From Rhodanobacter panaciterrae (GTDB lineage Bacteria; Pseudomonadota; Gammaproteobacteria; Xanthomonadales; Rhodanobacteraceae): DNA of 64,000 bases. Position 1 is the first letter of the stretch. Every line of letters starts with the position of its first letter. The position numbers and the translations under genes are program-made. The notes under the pieces are model-generated. The model was given only the letters and a program-made list of their open reading frames with translations, was not told the DNA's origin and ran no database searches. This document shows, piece after piece, positions 30,146 through 38,664 of the stretch. The stretch lies in contig NZ_BMXT01000001.1 of assembly GCF_014651895.1 (NCBI RefSeq), positions 310,001-374,000 on the forward strand, read 5' to 3'.

Positions 30146-30733
30146 ATGCTCAAACCCGAGATCCTGGACACCTTCCTGCGGCTGCTGGACGAAGCCAAGG
30201 CCAGCGGCGATCGCGAACCGACGGCGATGAACGTGGCCACCGTCGATGGCTCCGGCCGGGTCGCGTCGCGCATAGTGCTGCTCAAGGGCGCCGACGAACG
30301 CGGCTTTCGTTTCTACACCAACTACCAGAGCGACAAGGGCAGTCAGCTCGAAGCGCATCCACAGGTCGCCCTGTGCTTTCACTGGAAGCAACTGCGTGAT
30401 GGTGTGCAGGTGCGTGTGGAAGGTGCCGCACGCAAATTGCAGGAGGAGGAATCGGATGCCTACTTCGCCAGTCGTCCGCGTGCAAGCCAGATCGGTGCGT
30501 GGGCTTCACTGCAGTCGCAGACGCTGCCGGATCGCGACACGTTCGAGCAGCGGGTGGCACGTTTCGAGCATCAGTTCGAAGGTCATGAGGTGACCCGGCC
30601 GCCGCACTGGGGCGGCTACGTGGTGGAACCGGACATGCTGGAGTTCTGGTACGGCGCCGAGTTCCGCCTGCACGAGCGGGTGCGTTGGGACCGTCACGGC
30701 CAGACCTGGACGAGCCGGCTGTTGTATCCGTGA
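30146..30733 (+). CDS. pdxH: Pyridoxine/pyridoxamine 5'-phosphate oxidase
   Basis: 195 aa. FMN enzyme making PLP. Signatures: SRIVLLKGADERGFRFYTNYQSDKG, PPHWGGY, and the C-terminal RLHERVRW…W…RLYP. Start at MLKPEILDTFLRLLDEA with AAAGGAAAG about 9 nt upstream; in-frame ATG 30104 lacks a ribosome site. 231 bp separate it from the divergent kinase gene; that gap holds no further gene that I can support. Confidence 0.94.
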   Translation: MLKPEILDTFLRLLDEAKASGDREPTAMNVATVDGSGRVASRIVLLKGADERGFRFYTNYQSDKGSQLEAHPQVALCFHWKQLRDGVQVRVEGAARKLQEEESDAYFASRPRASQIGAWASLQSQTLPDRDTFEQRVARFEHQFEGHEVTRPPHWGGYVVEPDMLEFWYGAEFRLHERVRWDRHGQTWTSRLLYP

Positions 30734-31170
30734 CCCGGTCGTTGCCCGCGGAACATGTCGCGCAGGGCGGATTCGCCGTGCATACGCGAGGCCGCGGTTT
30801 CAGCGACATCACGGTGCAGGTGGCCGACGCGGTGGCCAGCAGTCACGTGCAGGTCGGCATCGCCAACGTGTTCACCGCGCATACCAGCTGTTCGCTGCTG
30901 CTCGGCGAGAACGCCGACCCCGCCGTGCGCGACGACTTGGAGCGCTGGTTCGCCCGCGCGGTGCCGGATGGCGATGCGATCTTCGAACACGATGCGGAAG
31001 GCCCGGACGACATGCCGGCGCACATTCGTTCGATCCTCACCGGAGTCAGCCTCACGCTACCGGTGCATGGCGGCAAGCTGCTGCTGGGCACATGGCAAGG
31101 CATCTATCTGTGGGAACACCGCATCGATCCGCACCAGCGCAAGGTGACTGTGACCGTGCTGGGGCATTGA
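30730..31170 (+). CDS. YjbQ-type secondary thiamine-phosphate synthase
   Basis: 146 aa, UPF0047/YjbQ family, with FTAHTSCSLLLGENADP and the C-terminal GTWQGIYLWEHR motif. Some members show weak thiamine-phosphate synthase activity. GTG 30730 overlaps the pdxH stop (GTGA), so they are translationally coupled; this adds a second B-vitamin link. Confidence 0.9.
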   Translation: MTRSLPAEHVAQGGFAVHTRGRGFSDITVQVADAVASSHVQVGIANVFTAHTSCSLLLGENADPAVRDDLERWFARAVPDGDAIFEHDAEGPDDMPAHIRSILTGVSLTLPVHGGKLLLGTWQGIYLWEHRIDPHQRKVTVTVLGH

Positions 31171-31174
31171 GCGC

Positions 31175-32002
31175 ATGAGCGACTCCATCGTCGCGGCTCC
31201 CGGCGTGCCGGATCACTTCCCGCAACGCATCGTCTGCCTCACCGAGGAACCGACCGAGGTGTTGTACGCGCTCGGCGAAGACCATCGCATCGTCGGCATC
31301 TCCGGCTTCACCGTGCGGCCGCCGCGGGCGCGCAAGGAAAAGCCCAAGGTTTCCGCTTTCATCAACGCGAAAATCGGCGAGATACTGAAACTCGAACCCG
31401 ATCTGGCGATCGGCTTTTCCGATATCCAGGCCGACATCGCGCGCGAGCTGATCAAGGCCGGCGTCGAAGTGTGGATCAGCAACCACCGCAGCGTGGATGG
31501 CATCCTGGCGTATATCCGCCGGCTCGGCGCGATGGTCGGTGCGCACGGAAAAGCCGAGGCCTATGCACAACGCGCCGAGCAGCACATCGCGGAGATCCGC
31601 GCGGCCGTCGCAAAGCTGCCGCGGCGACCGAAGGTGTATTTCGAGGAGTGGGACGAGCCGATCATCACTGGCATCCGCTGGGTTGCGGAGATCATCGGTA
31701 TCGCTGGCGGCGACGACTGCTTCCCCGAACTGGCGCGCGAGTCGCTGGCGAAGCAGCGCATCCTGCCGAATGGCGACGAAGTGGTGCGGCGTGCGCCGGA
31801 CATCATTCTCGGTTCTTGGTGTGGCAAGCGCTTCCGGCCGGAACGTGTGGCCGCGCGGCCGGGTTGGGACACCATCCCGGCAGTGCGCAACGGCGATCTG
31901 TACGAGGTCAAGTCGCCGATCATCCTGCAGCCGGGACCGGCGGCGTTGTTCGATGGACTCGATGCGATCCATCGCATCATTGTCGAGTGGGCGCTGCGCT
32001 GA
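31175..32002 (+). CDS. BtuF-like cobalamin/Fe-siderophore-binding protein without signal peptide
   Basis: 275 aa with the two-lobe periplasmic-binding fold of BtuF/FhuD: RIVCLTEEPTEVLYALGEDHRIVGISGF at the start, …LEPDLAIGFSDIQADIA…, and GIAGGDDCFPEL. The N-terminus (MSDSIVAAPGVPDHF) has no hydrophobic signal, so the product would stay in the cytoplasm. No btuC or btuD is nearby. It starts 4 bp after the YjbQ-like gene. Confidence 0.83.
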   Translation: MSDSIVAAPGVPDHFPQRIVCLTEEPTEVLYALGEDHRIVGISGFTVRPPRARKEKPKVSAFINAKIGEILKLEPDLAIGFSDIQADIARELIKAGVEVWISNHRSVDGILAYIRRLGAMVGAHGKAEAYAQRAEQHIAEIRAAVAKLPRRPKVYFEEWDEPIITGIRWVAEIIGIAGGDDCFPELARESLAKQRILPNGDEVVRRAPDIILGSWCGKRFRPERVAARPGWDTIPAVRNGDLYEVKSPIILQPGPAALFDGLDAIHRIIVEWALR

Positions 32003-32025
32003 TTTTTGACTTCGGTGCAGGCGAC

Positions 32026-32601
32026 TCAGGCACCCATGGCCAGTCGCGCACCCAAGTCGAGCAGCGGCGCGGCAATCAGCAGGCGCGCCAGCAACAACAC
32101 GATCATCACCGCCATCGGACCGAAGTCGATATTGCCGGCGATCAGTTTGCCATTCAGCGGGCGTAGCAGCGGCGCGACGATGCTGCCCACCAGTCGTAAC
32201 AACGGTTGCCGACGATCGACTGCAAACATGCTCAGCAGCGACCAGCCGAAGATCAGCACCAGATAGAACAGCAGGGCGAAGTCGAGCAGTTCGGCCAAGG
32301 CCAGCACCACCAAGCCGAGCGGATGCGGCATCACGCCGATCAGCGCACACAGCAGCAGGCGTTTCAGCAGCATCGCCAGCCACGCCAGCAGCAGGCCGGC
32401 GAGGTTGATCCGGCGCCAATTCGGCAGCACGCGGCGGATCGGCGCCAGCACCGGGTTGGTATAGCGGTAGACGAACTGGCTCAGCGGGTTGTTGAAATCT
32501 GCGCGGCAGGCTTCCGCAGCCACCCGCAGCAGCAACAGTGTGACAGCCGCCTCGAACGCCAGCTCGATCAGCATGGACAGCGCGTTCAGCAGGTAACTCA
32601 T
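32026..32601 (-). CDS. YggT family membrane protein
   Basis: 191 aa, two repeats of the YggT unit (each a pair of membrane segments with …NPVLAPIRRVLP… and …APLLRPLNG…). Small integral membrane protein of unclear function, classically placed after proC. Starts within the proC stop (ATGA overlap). Confidence 0.92.
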   Translation of the reverse strand: MSYLLNALSMLIELAFEAAVTLLLLRVAAEACRADFNNPLSQFVYRYTNPVLAPIRRVLPNWRRINLAGLLLAWLAMLLKRLLLCALIGVMPHPLGLVVLALAELLDFALLFYLVLIFGWSLLSMFAVDRRQPLLRLVGSIVAPLLRPLNGKLIAGNIDFGPMAVMIVLLLARLLIAAPLLDLGARLAMGA

Positions 32602-33422
32602 GACAGCTGATCCAGTTGGGCGGCCAGCTCCACGCCGCGGCGGGTGGCGGCGGCGACGGCGCGGGCGGCGATGCGCGGCAGGCCATCGGCGCTGAAGCTT
32701 TCCAGGGCGGCCTGGGTGGTGCCGTTCGGCGAGGTGACGCGTTGGCGCAGGACGGCGGGATCTTCGCCACCCTCGACCAGCATGCGGCCGGCACCGAGAC
32801 AGGTCTGCGCGGCGAGCGCGCGGGCGGTGTCGCGCGGCAGGCCTTGCGCCACGGCGGCGGCTTCCAGTGCCTCGACCAGGGCGAAGAAATACGCCGGACC
32901 GGAACCGGACAGCGCGGTGACGGTATCCATCAGCGCCTCGTCATTGATCCAGCGGGTGATCCCGGCGGCGTCGAGGATGTGCTGCGCCTGTGCTTTCTGC
33001 GACGGGCTGACCCGGTTGTTCGCACACAGGCCGGTGGCGCCGGCGCCGATCAACGCGGGCGTGTTCGGCATGCAGCGCACGATCGGCAGGCCATTGCCGA
33101 ACCAGCGTTCCAGCTGATCCAGCCGCACGCCGGCAGCGATCGAGATCAGCAGCGGCCGGTTGCGCTGCAGGGTGTCGCGCAGTTCGGTGTGGATCGCGGG
33201 CATGATCTGTGGCTTGACTGCCAGCAGGATGACTTCGGCCTCGGCCGCGGCGAGCCGGTTTTCGGCATAGCAGGCGACGCCGAATTCGCGGCCCAGTGCA
33301 TGGCGGGCCTCGGCCAGCGGCTCGGCCACGCTGATGGTGGCCGGGGCGACGCCGGTTTTCAGCAGGCCGCCGATCAGGCTGCGCGCCATATTGCCGCCGC
33401 CGATGAAGGCAAGTCGTGTCAT
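32598..33422 (-). CDS. proC: Pyrroline-5-carboxylate reductase
   Basis: 274 aa. Last step of proline synthesis, NAD(P)H dependent. Rossmann GGGNMA (8-13), LLAVKPQIM, RCMPNTPALIGAGATGL, and the C-terminal signature region ALSGSGPAYFF…LAAQTCLGAGRML. In many relatives yggS precedes proC; here nothing does. Confidence 0.95.
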   Translation of the reverse strand: MTRLAFIGGGNMARSLIGGLLKTGVAPATISVAEPLAEARHALGREFGVACYAENRLAAAEAEVILLAVKPQIMPAIHTELRDTLQRNRPLLISIAAGVRLDQLERWFGNGLPIVRCMPNTPALIGAGATGLCANNRVSPSQKAQAQHILDAAGITRWINDEALMDTVTALSGSGPAYFFALVEALEAAAVAQGLPRDTARALAAQTCLGAGRMLVEGGEDPAVLRQRVTSPNGTTQAALESFSADGLPRIAARAVAAATRRGVELAAQLDQLS

Positions 33423-33785
33423 GCAGGGTTCCTCACTGTCCAGACCGCGTACCTTACCGGAGCGGTGTCGCCGCGGGCAGTTTTGCGGGCACGCGTGGGG
33501 ACGAACGGAGCTTGTTCGAGGGTTCGGGCGAGGGTCGGACGATGATTTTTCGACCGAGTGCGCAAACCGGGTCGACAGTTTGCATGTCGGGGTCGGGAAA
33601 GACTGGCCGCACAGCCGGTTGCGCGAGTAGTATCGACGCGGCTACAGGGGGATTCGGGTAGTTCGTCTAGGTGGTTCCATGGCGCGCCATGCGCTGCGGT
33701 GCACCACGCCTGCGAATATCAGCCCTCCCCTGATGTGGCACACGAATTCATGCCATCCAGACGATCGGTTTGAGGGGAACGACAG
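33423..33785. other. 363-bp divergent intergenic region proC/pilT
   Basis: No convincing gene. It must hold the promoters of proC (minus) and pilT (plus). A GAGGGGAACGACAG ribosome site precedes pilT. One GG-N10-GC motif inside CCATGGCGCGCCATG (near 33676) is a poor sigma-54 match. In Pseudomonas the yggS gene occupies this slot. Confidence 0.7.
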
Positions 33786-34823
33786 ATGGACATTGCCGAA
33801 CTGCTTGCCTTCTCGGTGAAGAACAAGGCCTCGGACTTGCACTTGTCCGCCGGGCTGCCGCCGATGATCCGCGTTGACGGCGACGTGCGCCGCATCAACA
33901 TTCCCGCGCTCGAGCACAAGCAGGTGCATTCGCTGATCTACGACATCATGTCTGACAAGCAGCGGCGCGATTACGAGGAGTTCTACGAAACCGACTTCTC
34001 GTTCGAGATTCCCGGACTGGCGCGCTTCCGCGTCAACGCGTTCAACCAGAACCGCGGTGCCGGTGCGGTGTTCCGTACCATTCCGTCCGAGGTATTGACG
34101 CTTGAAGACCTCGGTTGCCCGCGCATCTTCAAGGAGCTGATCGAGCAGCCGCAGGGCCTGATCCTGGTGACCGGCCCGACCGGCTCGGGCAAGTCGACCA
34201 CGCTGGCGGCGATGGTCGACCACATCAACAAGAACGAATACGGCCACATGCTCACGATCGAGGATCCGATCGAGTTCGTGCATACCTCGCAGAAGTGCCT
34301 GGTCAACCAGCGCGAGATCCACCGCGACACGCTGGGCTTCAACGAGGCGCTGCGTTCGGCACTGCGCGAGGATCCGGACTACATCCTGGTCGGCGAGTTG
34401 CGCGATCTGGAGACCATCCGCCTCGCGCTGACTGCGGCGGAAACCGGCCATCTGGTGTTCGCCACCGTGCATACCAGCTCGGCGGCGAAAACGATCGACC
34501 GCATCATCGACGTGTTCCCCGCCGGCGAGAAGCCGATGGTGCGTTCGATGCTGTCCGAGTCGCTGCGCGCGGTGATCTCGCAGTCGCTGCTGAAGAAGGT
34601 CGGCGGTGGCCGTATCGCAGCGCACGAGATCATGGTCGGCATCCCGGCGATCCGCAACCTGATCCGCGAGGACAAGGTGGCGCAGATGTATTCGTCGATC
34701 CAGACCGGTACGCAGTTCGGCATGCAGACGCTGGATCAGTGCCTGCAGGATCTGGTCAAGCGTGGTCTGGTGACGCGCCAGCAGGCGTCCACCTATGCCA
34801 AGAACAAGGACAGCTTCAAGTAA
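33786..34823 (+). CDS. pilT: Type IV pilus retraction ATPase PilT
   Basis: 345 aa. Hexameric cytoplasmic ATPase that depolymerises pili for twitching. N-terminal PAS-like domain (1-100), Walker A GPTGSGKST (130-138), Walker B and His box in DPDYILVGELRDLETI…AAETGHLVFATVHT, and the retraction motif AIRNLIRE (288-295), which is diagnostic of PilT. Followed by pilU after 97 bp. Confidence 0.97.
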   Translation: MDIAELLAFSVKNKASDLHLSAGLPPMIRVDGDVRRINIPALEHKQVHSLIYDIMSDKQRRDYEEFYETDFSFEIPGLARFRVNAFNQNRGAGAVFRTIPSEVLTLEDLGCPRIFKELIEQPQGLILVTGPTGSGKSTTLAAMVDHINKNEYGHMLTIEDPIEFVHTSQKCLVNQREIHRDTLGFNEALRSALREDPDYILVGELRDLETIRLALTAAETGHLVFATVHTSSAAKTIDRIIDVFPAGEKPMVRSMLSESLRAVISQSLLKKVGGGRIAAHEIMVGIPAIRNLIREDKVAQMYSSIQTGTQFGMQTLDQCLQDLVKRGLVTRQQASTYAKNKDSFK

Positions 34824-34920
34824 GGCCGGGAGCAGAGAGCGGAATCGCCAGCAACAGCGACGTCCAGGCTCGGTTTCCGTCCCCTGATTTCACGTTTTTC
34901 GTCTCCGGAGGAGGCCCGCC

Positions 34921-36090
34921 ATGAGCGATTTTGATTTCACCTCGTTCCTGAAATTGATGGTGCACAAGAAGGCCTCGGATCTGTTCATCACGGCCGGCGT
35001 GGCGCCGTCGATGAAGGTGCAGGGCCGTATCGTGCCGATCACCCAGAGCCCGCTCAGCGTGCAGCAGTCGCGCGATATGGTGCTCAACGTGATGACGCCG
35101 GGGCAGCGCGAAGAGTTCGAGAAAACCCACGAATGCCAATTCGCGATCTCGGCGCAGGGCGTCGGCCGCTTCCGCGTCTCATGTTTCTACCAGCGCAACT
35201 GCGTAGGCATGGTGCTGCGCCGGATCGAGTCGAAGATCCCGACGCCGGAGGAGCTGAACCTGCCGCCGGTGATCAAGCAGCTGGCGATGACCAAGCGCGG
35301 CATCATCGTTTTCGTCGGCGCCACTGGTTCGGGTAAATCGACCTCGCTCGCATCGATGGTCGGCTATCGCAACCTGAACTCGACCGGCCACATCATCACG
35401 ATCGAGGACCCGATCGAGTACGTGCACAAGCACGAAGGCTGCATCATCACCCAGCGCGAAGTCGGCATCGACACCGACAGCTGGGACAACGCGCTGAAGA
35501 ACACGCTGCGCCAGGCGCCGGACGTGATCATGATCGGCGAGGTGCGCACGCGCGAGGGCATGGATCACGCGATCGCCTTCGCCGAAACCGGCCATCTGGT
35601 GTTGTGCACGCTGCATGCGAACAACGCGAACCAGGCGATGGATCGCATCCTGCATTTCTTCCCGGAAGACCGTCGCCAGCAACTGCTGATGGATCTGTCC
35701 TTGAATCTGAAGGGCATCGTGGCGCAGATGCTGATCCCCACGCCCGACGGCAAGGCGCGCCGGGTCGCGGTGGAAGTGCTGCTGGGTACACCGCTGGCGC
35801 AGGATTACATCCGTCAGGGCGAGATCCACAAGCTCAAGGAACTGATGAAGGAATCCACCCTGCTCGGCATGAAGACGTTCGATCAGAGCCTGGTCGAGCT
35901 GTATCACGCCGGCGAAATCAGCTACGAGGACGCTTTGCGTTACGCCGACAGTTCCAACGAGGTGCGCCTGCGCATCAAGCTGGCACAGGGCGGTGACGCA
36001 CACACGTTGTCGCAAGGTCTGGATGGCGTGGAGCTGGAAGAGACGAGTGACGCGCAGAACTTTGGCGGCAGCAATTTGCTGAATCGTTGA
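34921..36090 (+). CDS. pilU: Type IV pilus retraction ATPase PilU
   Basis: 389 aa, PilT-dependent accessory retraction motor. Walker A GATGSGKS (133-140), VIMIGEVRTREGMDHAI Walker B, His box ETGHLVLCTLHANN. Longer C-terminus than PilT and no AIRNLIRE, as usual for PilU. Strong GGAGGAGG ribosome site 5-8 nt before ATG. A 56-bp palindrome starts 5 bp after the stop. Confidence 0.97.
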   Translation: MSDFDFTSFLKLMVHKKASDLFITAGVAPSMKVQGRIVPITQSPLSVQQSRDMVLNVMTPGQREEFEKTHECQFAISAQGVGRFRVSCFYQRNCVGMVLRRIESKIPTPEELNLPPVIKQLAMTKRGIIVFVGATGSGKSTSLASMVGYRNLNSTGHIITIEDPIEYVHKHEGCIITQREVGIDTDSWDNALKNTLRQAPDVIMIGEVRTREGMDHAIAFAETGHLVLCTLHANNANQAMDRILHFFPEDRRQQLLMDLSLNLKGIVAQMLIPTPDGKARRVAVEVLLGTPLAQDYIRQGEIHKLKELMKESTLLGMKTFDQSLVELYHAGEISYEDALRYADSSNEVRLRIKLAQGGDAHTLSQGLDGVELEETSDAQNFGGSNLLNR

Positions 36091-36094
36091 AGCA

Positions 36095-36150
36095 CGTCGC
36101 TATGAAATGAAGAAGGCGCCCGCGGGCGCCTTCTTCATTTCATAGCGACG
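36095..36150. terminator. Perfect 56-bp palindrome, likely bidirectional terminator
   Basis: 28-bp arms pair without mismatch about the axis between 36122 and 36123. The core is GAAGGCGCCCGCGGGCGCCTTC, and the outer part reads CGTCGCTATGAAATGAA / TTCATTTCATAGCGACG. It lies exactly between converging pilU and the BON gene. No T-run beyond TTCTTCATTT. Confidence 0.85.
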
Positions 36151-36160
36151 GCTGCTTCGA

Positions 36161-36538
36161 TTACTGCTGCTCTGACGGCATGCCGCCGACGGTGAGGCGG
36201 CTGACGTCCACGCTCTTCACACCCTTGACGAGCTGCGCCACACGCTCGGCATGCATCTTTTCATCCTGCGAGCCGACGTTGCCGCTCAGCGTGACCACGC
36301 CGTCGTTGGTCGATACCGAAATGGCGGTGGCCTTGATGCCCTTGGTGGTGCCGAACTCGGATTTCACCTTGGTGGTGATCCACGCATCGGCTGCCTTGTC
36401 GGGCACGGTCTGGTTGTCGGACGATTTCTGGATTGGCGTGGCGTCCTGTGCCAGGACCTGACTGAACGGAATGACTGCGGCCGCAAGCATCAGGCCGGTG
36501 GCAAGCATGCTGTTTCGGATGATCGAATGGGTACGCAT
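36161..36538 (-). CDS. Exported BON domain protein (OsmY-like)
   Basis: 125 aa. Signal peptide (about 1-30, ending VLAQ), then one BON domain (about 48-118: DAWITTKVKSEFGTTKGIKA…VVTLSGNVGSQDEKMHAERVAQLVKGVKSV). Single-BON proteins bind membranes or respond to envelope/osmotic stress in relatives. Monocistronic by spacing. The 250 bp upstream contain its promoter region and the terminator of the next gene. Confidence 0.9.
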   Translation of the reverse strand: MRTHSIIRNSMLATGLMLAAAVIPFSQVLAQDATPIQKSSDNQTVPDKAADAWITTKVKSEFGTTKGIKATAISVSTNDGVVTLSGNVGSQDEKMHAERVAQLVKGVKSVDVSRLTVGGMPSEQQ

Positions 36539-36742
36539 GGCAATCTCCTTGCTGGTGATGAAATTCTGTCGGCAAGGATGGCGAGATCCTTGTCGCCGAC
36601 TTTCTTGTCTGCCATGGCAACAGCGGCGTCGTGAATGTTGCGTGGCTGCGGGTATCGCCAGTTCAGGGGGTGATCACCGATGCGAAAAGCAGGTCATGAG
36701 GATGTTGGCTGAGCGTTTGATGCCGGTGTGGCAGGCATGAAA

Positions 36743-36770
36743 AAACCGGGGCGCCGCAGCGCCCCGGTTT
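36743..36770 (-). terminator. Rho-independent terminator of the lipoprotein gene
   Basis: Arms AAACCGGGGCGC / GCGCCCCGGTTT (12 bp, loop of 4) followed on the minus strand by six T. It sits 18 bp after the stop of the lipoprotein gene. Confidence 0.9.
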
Positions 36771-36788
36771 CGTGTTGAGCAGTGAACG

Positions 36789-38582
36789 TTACTTCAGGAC
36801 GGTCTGGCTGTTGATCACCATGCCATTGTCGTCGACGTGCATTTCAGCATCGATGCTATCGACGCGTTCGGCCTGGGACTTCATGGCGGCGAATTGCGCC
36901 TTCGAGCGTGCCGCGTTGGCAGCGGCCTGTGCGCTGCTGTCGTCGTTGCTGACGCCGCCTTCGATCGACGGCTCATCGCTTTTGCTGATCGTGGCGGTGG
37001 CGGCGGCCAGACTGTCAGCCTTCTGTTCCATCATCTGCAGCCAGTTGAGGTACATCGCGCCGGTCAGATGCATGCGGGTCATCTGCCCGGCGTCGCCGGC
37101 CGCATTCTTCAGGGTGTCGCCGAGCTTGCCGTCTTCACCGGCACCCACGCCGAGCGCAAGCGCCGTGTCGCTCATGGCGAGCCATGCCGGCTGGCCCAGC
37201 ATGCTGATCATGTCCTTCGGCAACGGTAGCGGCTTGCCATCATGAACGAGCTTCAGCTCGGCCAAGGCGGGCACCATCATCTGACCCATCGCCAGCAGGC
37301 CGGCGGGGTTGTTGGTGCCCAGCACGAGGCGTCCGCTGAACGTCGGCAGGGCGGCGTCCTGACCCGGCACTAGCGAGTCCAGTGCAATGCGCAGGCCGAG
37401 CATGTCGCCGAACGGCGGGATCGCGGCCTTCTGCATGGCCGGGCCGAGCTTGGCAAAGCTGTCGTTGAGATCGATCAGCGAGGGGCAGGTGAATGGCTTG
37501 GCGGCCACGGCATCGGCCTGGGCCGACCAGAATGTGCGCATCTGCGCGACCGGCAGCGCCAGGCTTACGTCGAACGGCGCGGTACCGGCGCTGCCAAGTC
37601 CGGGCAGTTCCACCTTGAGGCCGCTGAAGGCCTTGCTGATATCGTCGGCCAGTGCCACATCGAAACGTACATTTTGGTGTCTGGCATCGAGCTGGGTGTA
37701 GCCGAAGCTCAATGTCGGTATGCGGGCGGCGATGCGGGCGGCATCGGTCGCGCAACTTGGTGACGTCTGCAGCTGGTTGGCCACCGGCTCGCCGGTCTTG
37801 GCCGATTCGGCTTCGGCGCGTGCCTTGAGGATCGCGCCGATCAACGGGTCTTTGCCGCTGACCGCCAACGGCAGGGCGCGGGTCAGATCCAGCTCACCGA
37901 CCAGCCACGGGCGGTAGCCCTTGGCTTTGGCTAGGGTGGTCAGGCGGCCGTCGTCCTGCATATTTTTTTGCGGTCGATCCAGGCCGAGTGCCTGACGCAG
38001 CAGTGCCGGCGAGGCATCGGCCGGCAATAGTGCGGCCACGGCCTGCTTGCCGACCATGGCCAGGATCATCTCGGTGCCCGAGGCGGCGAACGCATACTTG
38101 CGATAGTTCTGCTTGTCCACGTTGGCGAGATCGAGCTTCTTGCCATAGGCGGTTTCCAGCCGGCTGATGAAGCCCTCGAACGCCTGCGGGTCGTTCAGCT
38201 CGAAACGCAGCACGGGAGCCAGGCCCAGGCCGTAGAGCGCGGAATGGCCCTTGAGATTCAGCCCGGCACCCTGGGCAAAGGTTTCGACGGTCTTGCCGTT
38301 GAATTCGGCGCGCAGGGCGCGCAGCAGGCGGGCGCCGTCGGGATCCTTCGCGGCCAGGCGATCGGCGGCCGCATCGAGCTGGGCCAGATTCGACGGCAAC
38401 TGCGCATCGGCCTGGGCGAGCAACGCCTGGCGAGTGCTGTCGTCCATGATTTCCAGATTGGCCATCACATACGGCGTGTCCGCCGGTACGAAAGCCAGCG
38501 GTGCATCCTTGTCCTTGTGCCCGCAGGCCGCCAGCATAACGCCAGCAAAACCCAGCGCGACAAATCGCGTCGTCGATCGCAT
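36789..38582 (-). CDS. Large lipoprotein of unknown function
   Basis: 597 aa. Starts MRSTTRFVALGFAGVMLAACGHKD with lipobox LAAC, so lipidated at Cys about 20. The mature part has no motif I can name: alternating hydrophobic strands and repeated …PADTPYVMANLE…, …ADASPALLRQ…, and a Ser/Asp/Ala-rich C-terminus. Codon use matches its neighbours. It follows pyrB by 82 bp on the same strand, where Pseudomonas has pyrC-like genes. Confidence 0.8.
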   Translation of the reverse strand: MRSTTRFVALGFAGVMLAACGHKDKDAPLAFVPADTPYVMANLEIMDDSTRQALLAQADAQLPSNLAQLDAAADRLAAKDPDGARLLRALRAEFNGKTVETFAQGAGLNLKGHSALYGLGLAPVLRFELNDPQAFEGFISRLETAYGKKLDLANVDKQNYRKYAFAASGTEMILAMVGKQAVAALLPADASPALLRQALGLDRPQKNMQDDGRLTTLAKAKGYRPWLVGELDLTRALPLAVSGKDPLIGAILKARAEAESAKTGEPVANQLQTSPSCATDAARIAARIPTLSFGYTQLDARHQNVRFDVALADDISKAFSGLKVELPGLGSAGTAPFDVSLALPVAQMRTFWSAQADAVAAKPFTCPSLIDLNDSFAKLGPAMQKAAIPPFGDMLGLRIALDSLVPGQDAALPTFSGRLVLGTNNPAGLLAMGQMMVPALAELKLVHDGKPLPLPKDMISMLGQPAWLAMSDTALALGVGAGEDGKLGDTLKNAAGDAGQMTRMHLTGAMYLNWLQMMEQKADSLAAATATISKSDEPSIEGGVSNDDSSAQAAANAARSKAQFAAMKSQAERVDSIDAEMHVDDNGMVINSQTVLK

Positions 38583-38664
38583 GTTGATCCCCAGAAATAG
38601 GTGAATGGTGCGCTGCACATTATGCCCGCTTGCGCAGGGTCGCGCGTGGCAGGCAGCAGGTAGC

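Noticed and set aside
33670-33700. GG-N10-GC motif before pilT considered as sigma-54 promoter
   Set aside because: The -12 half matches poorly (GCGCT instead of TTGCA), and the motif is part of a CCATGGCGCGCCATG palindrome.
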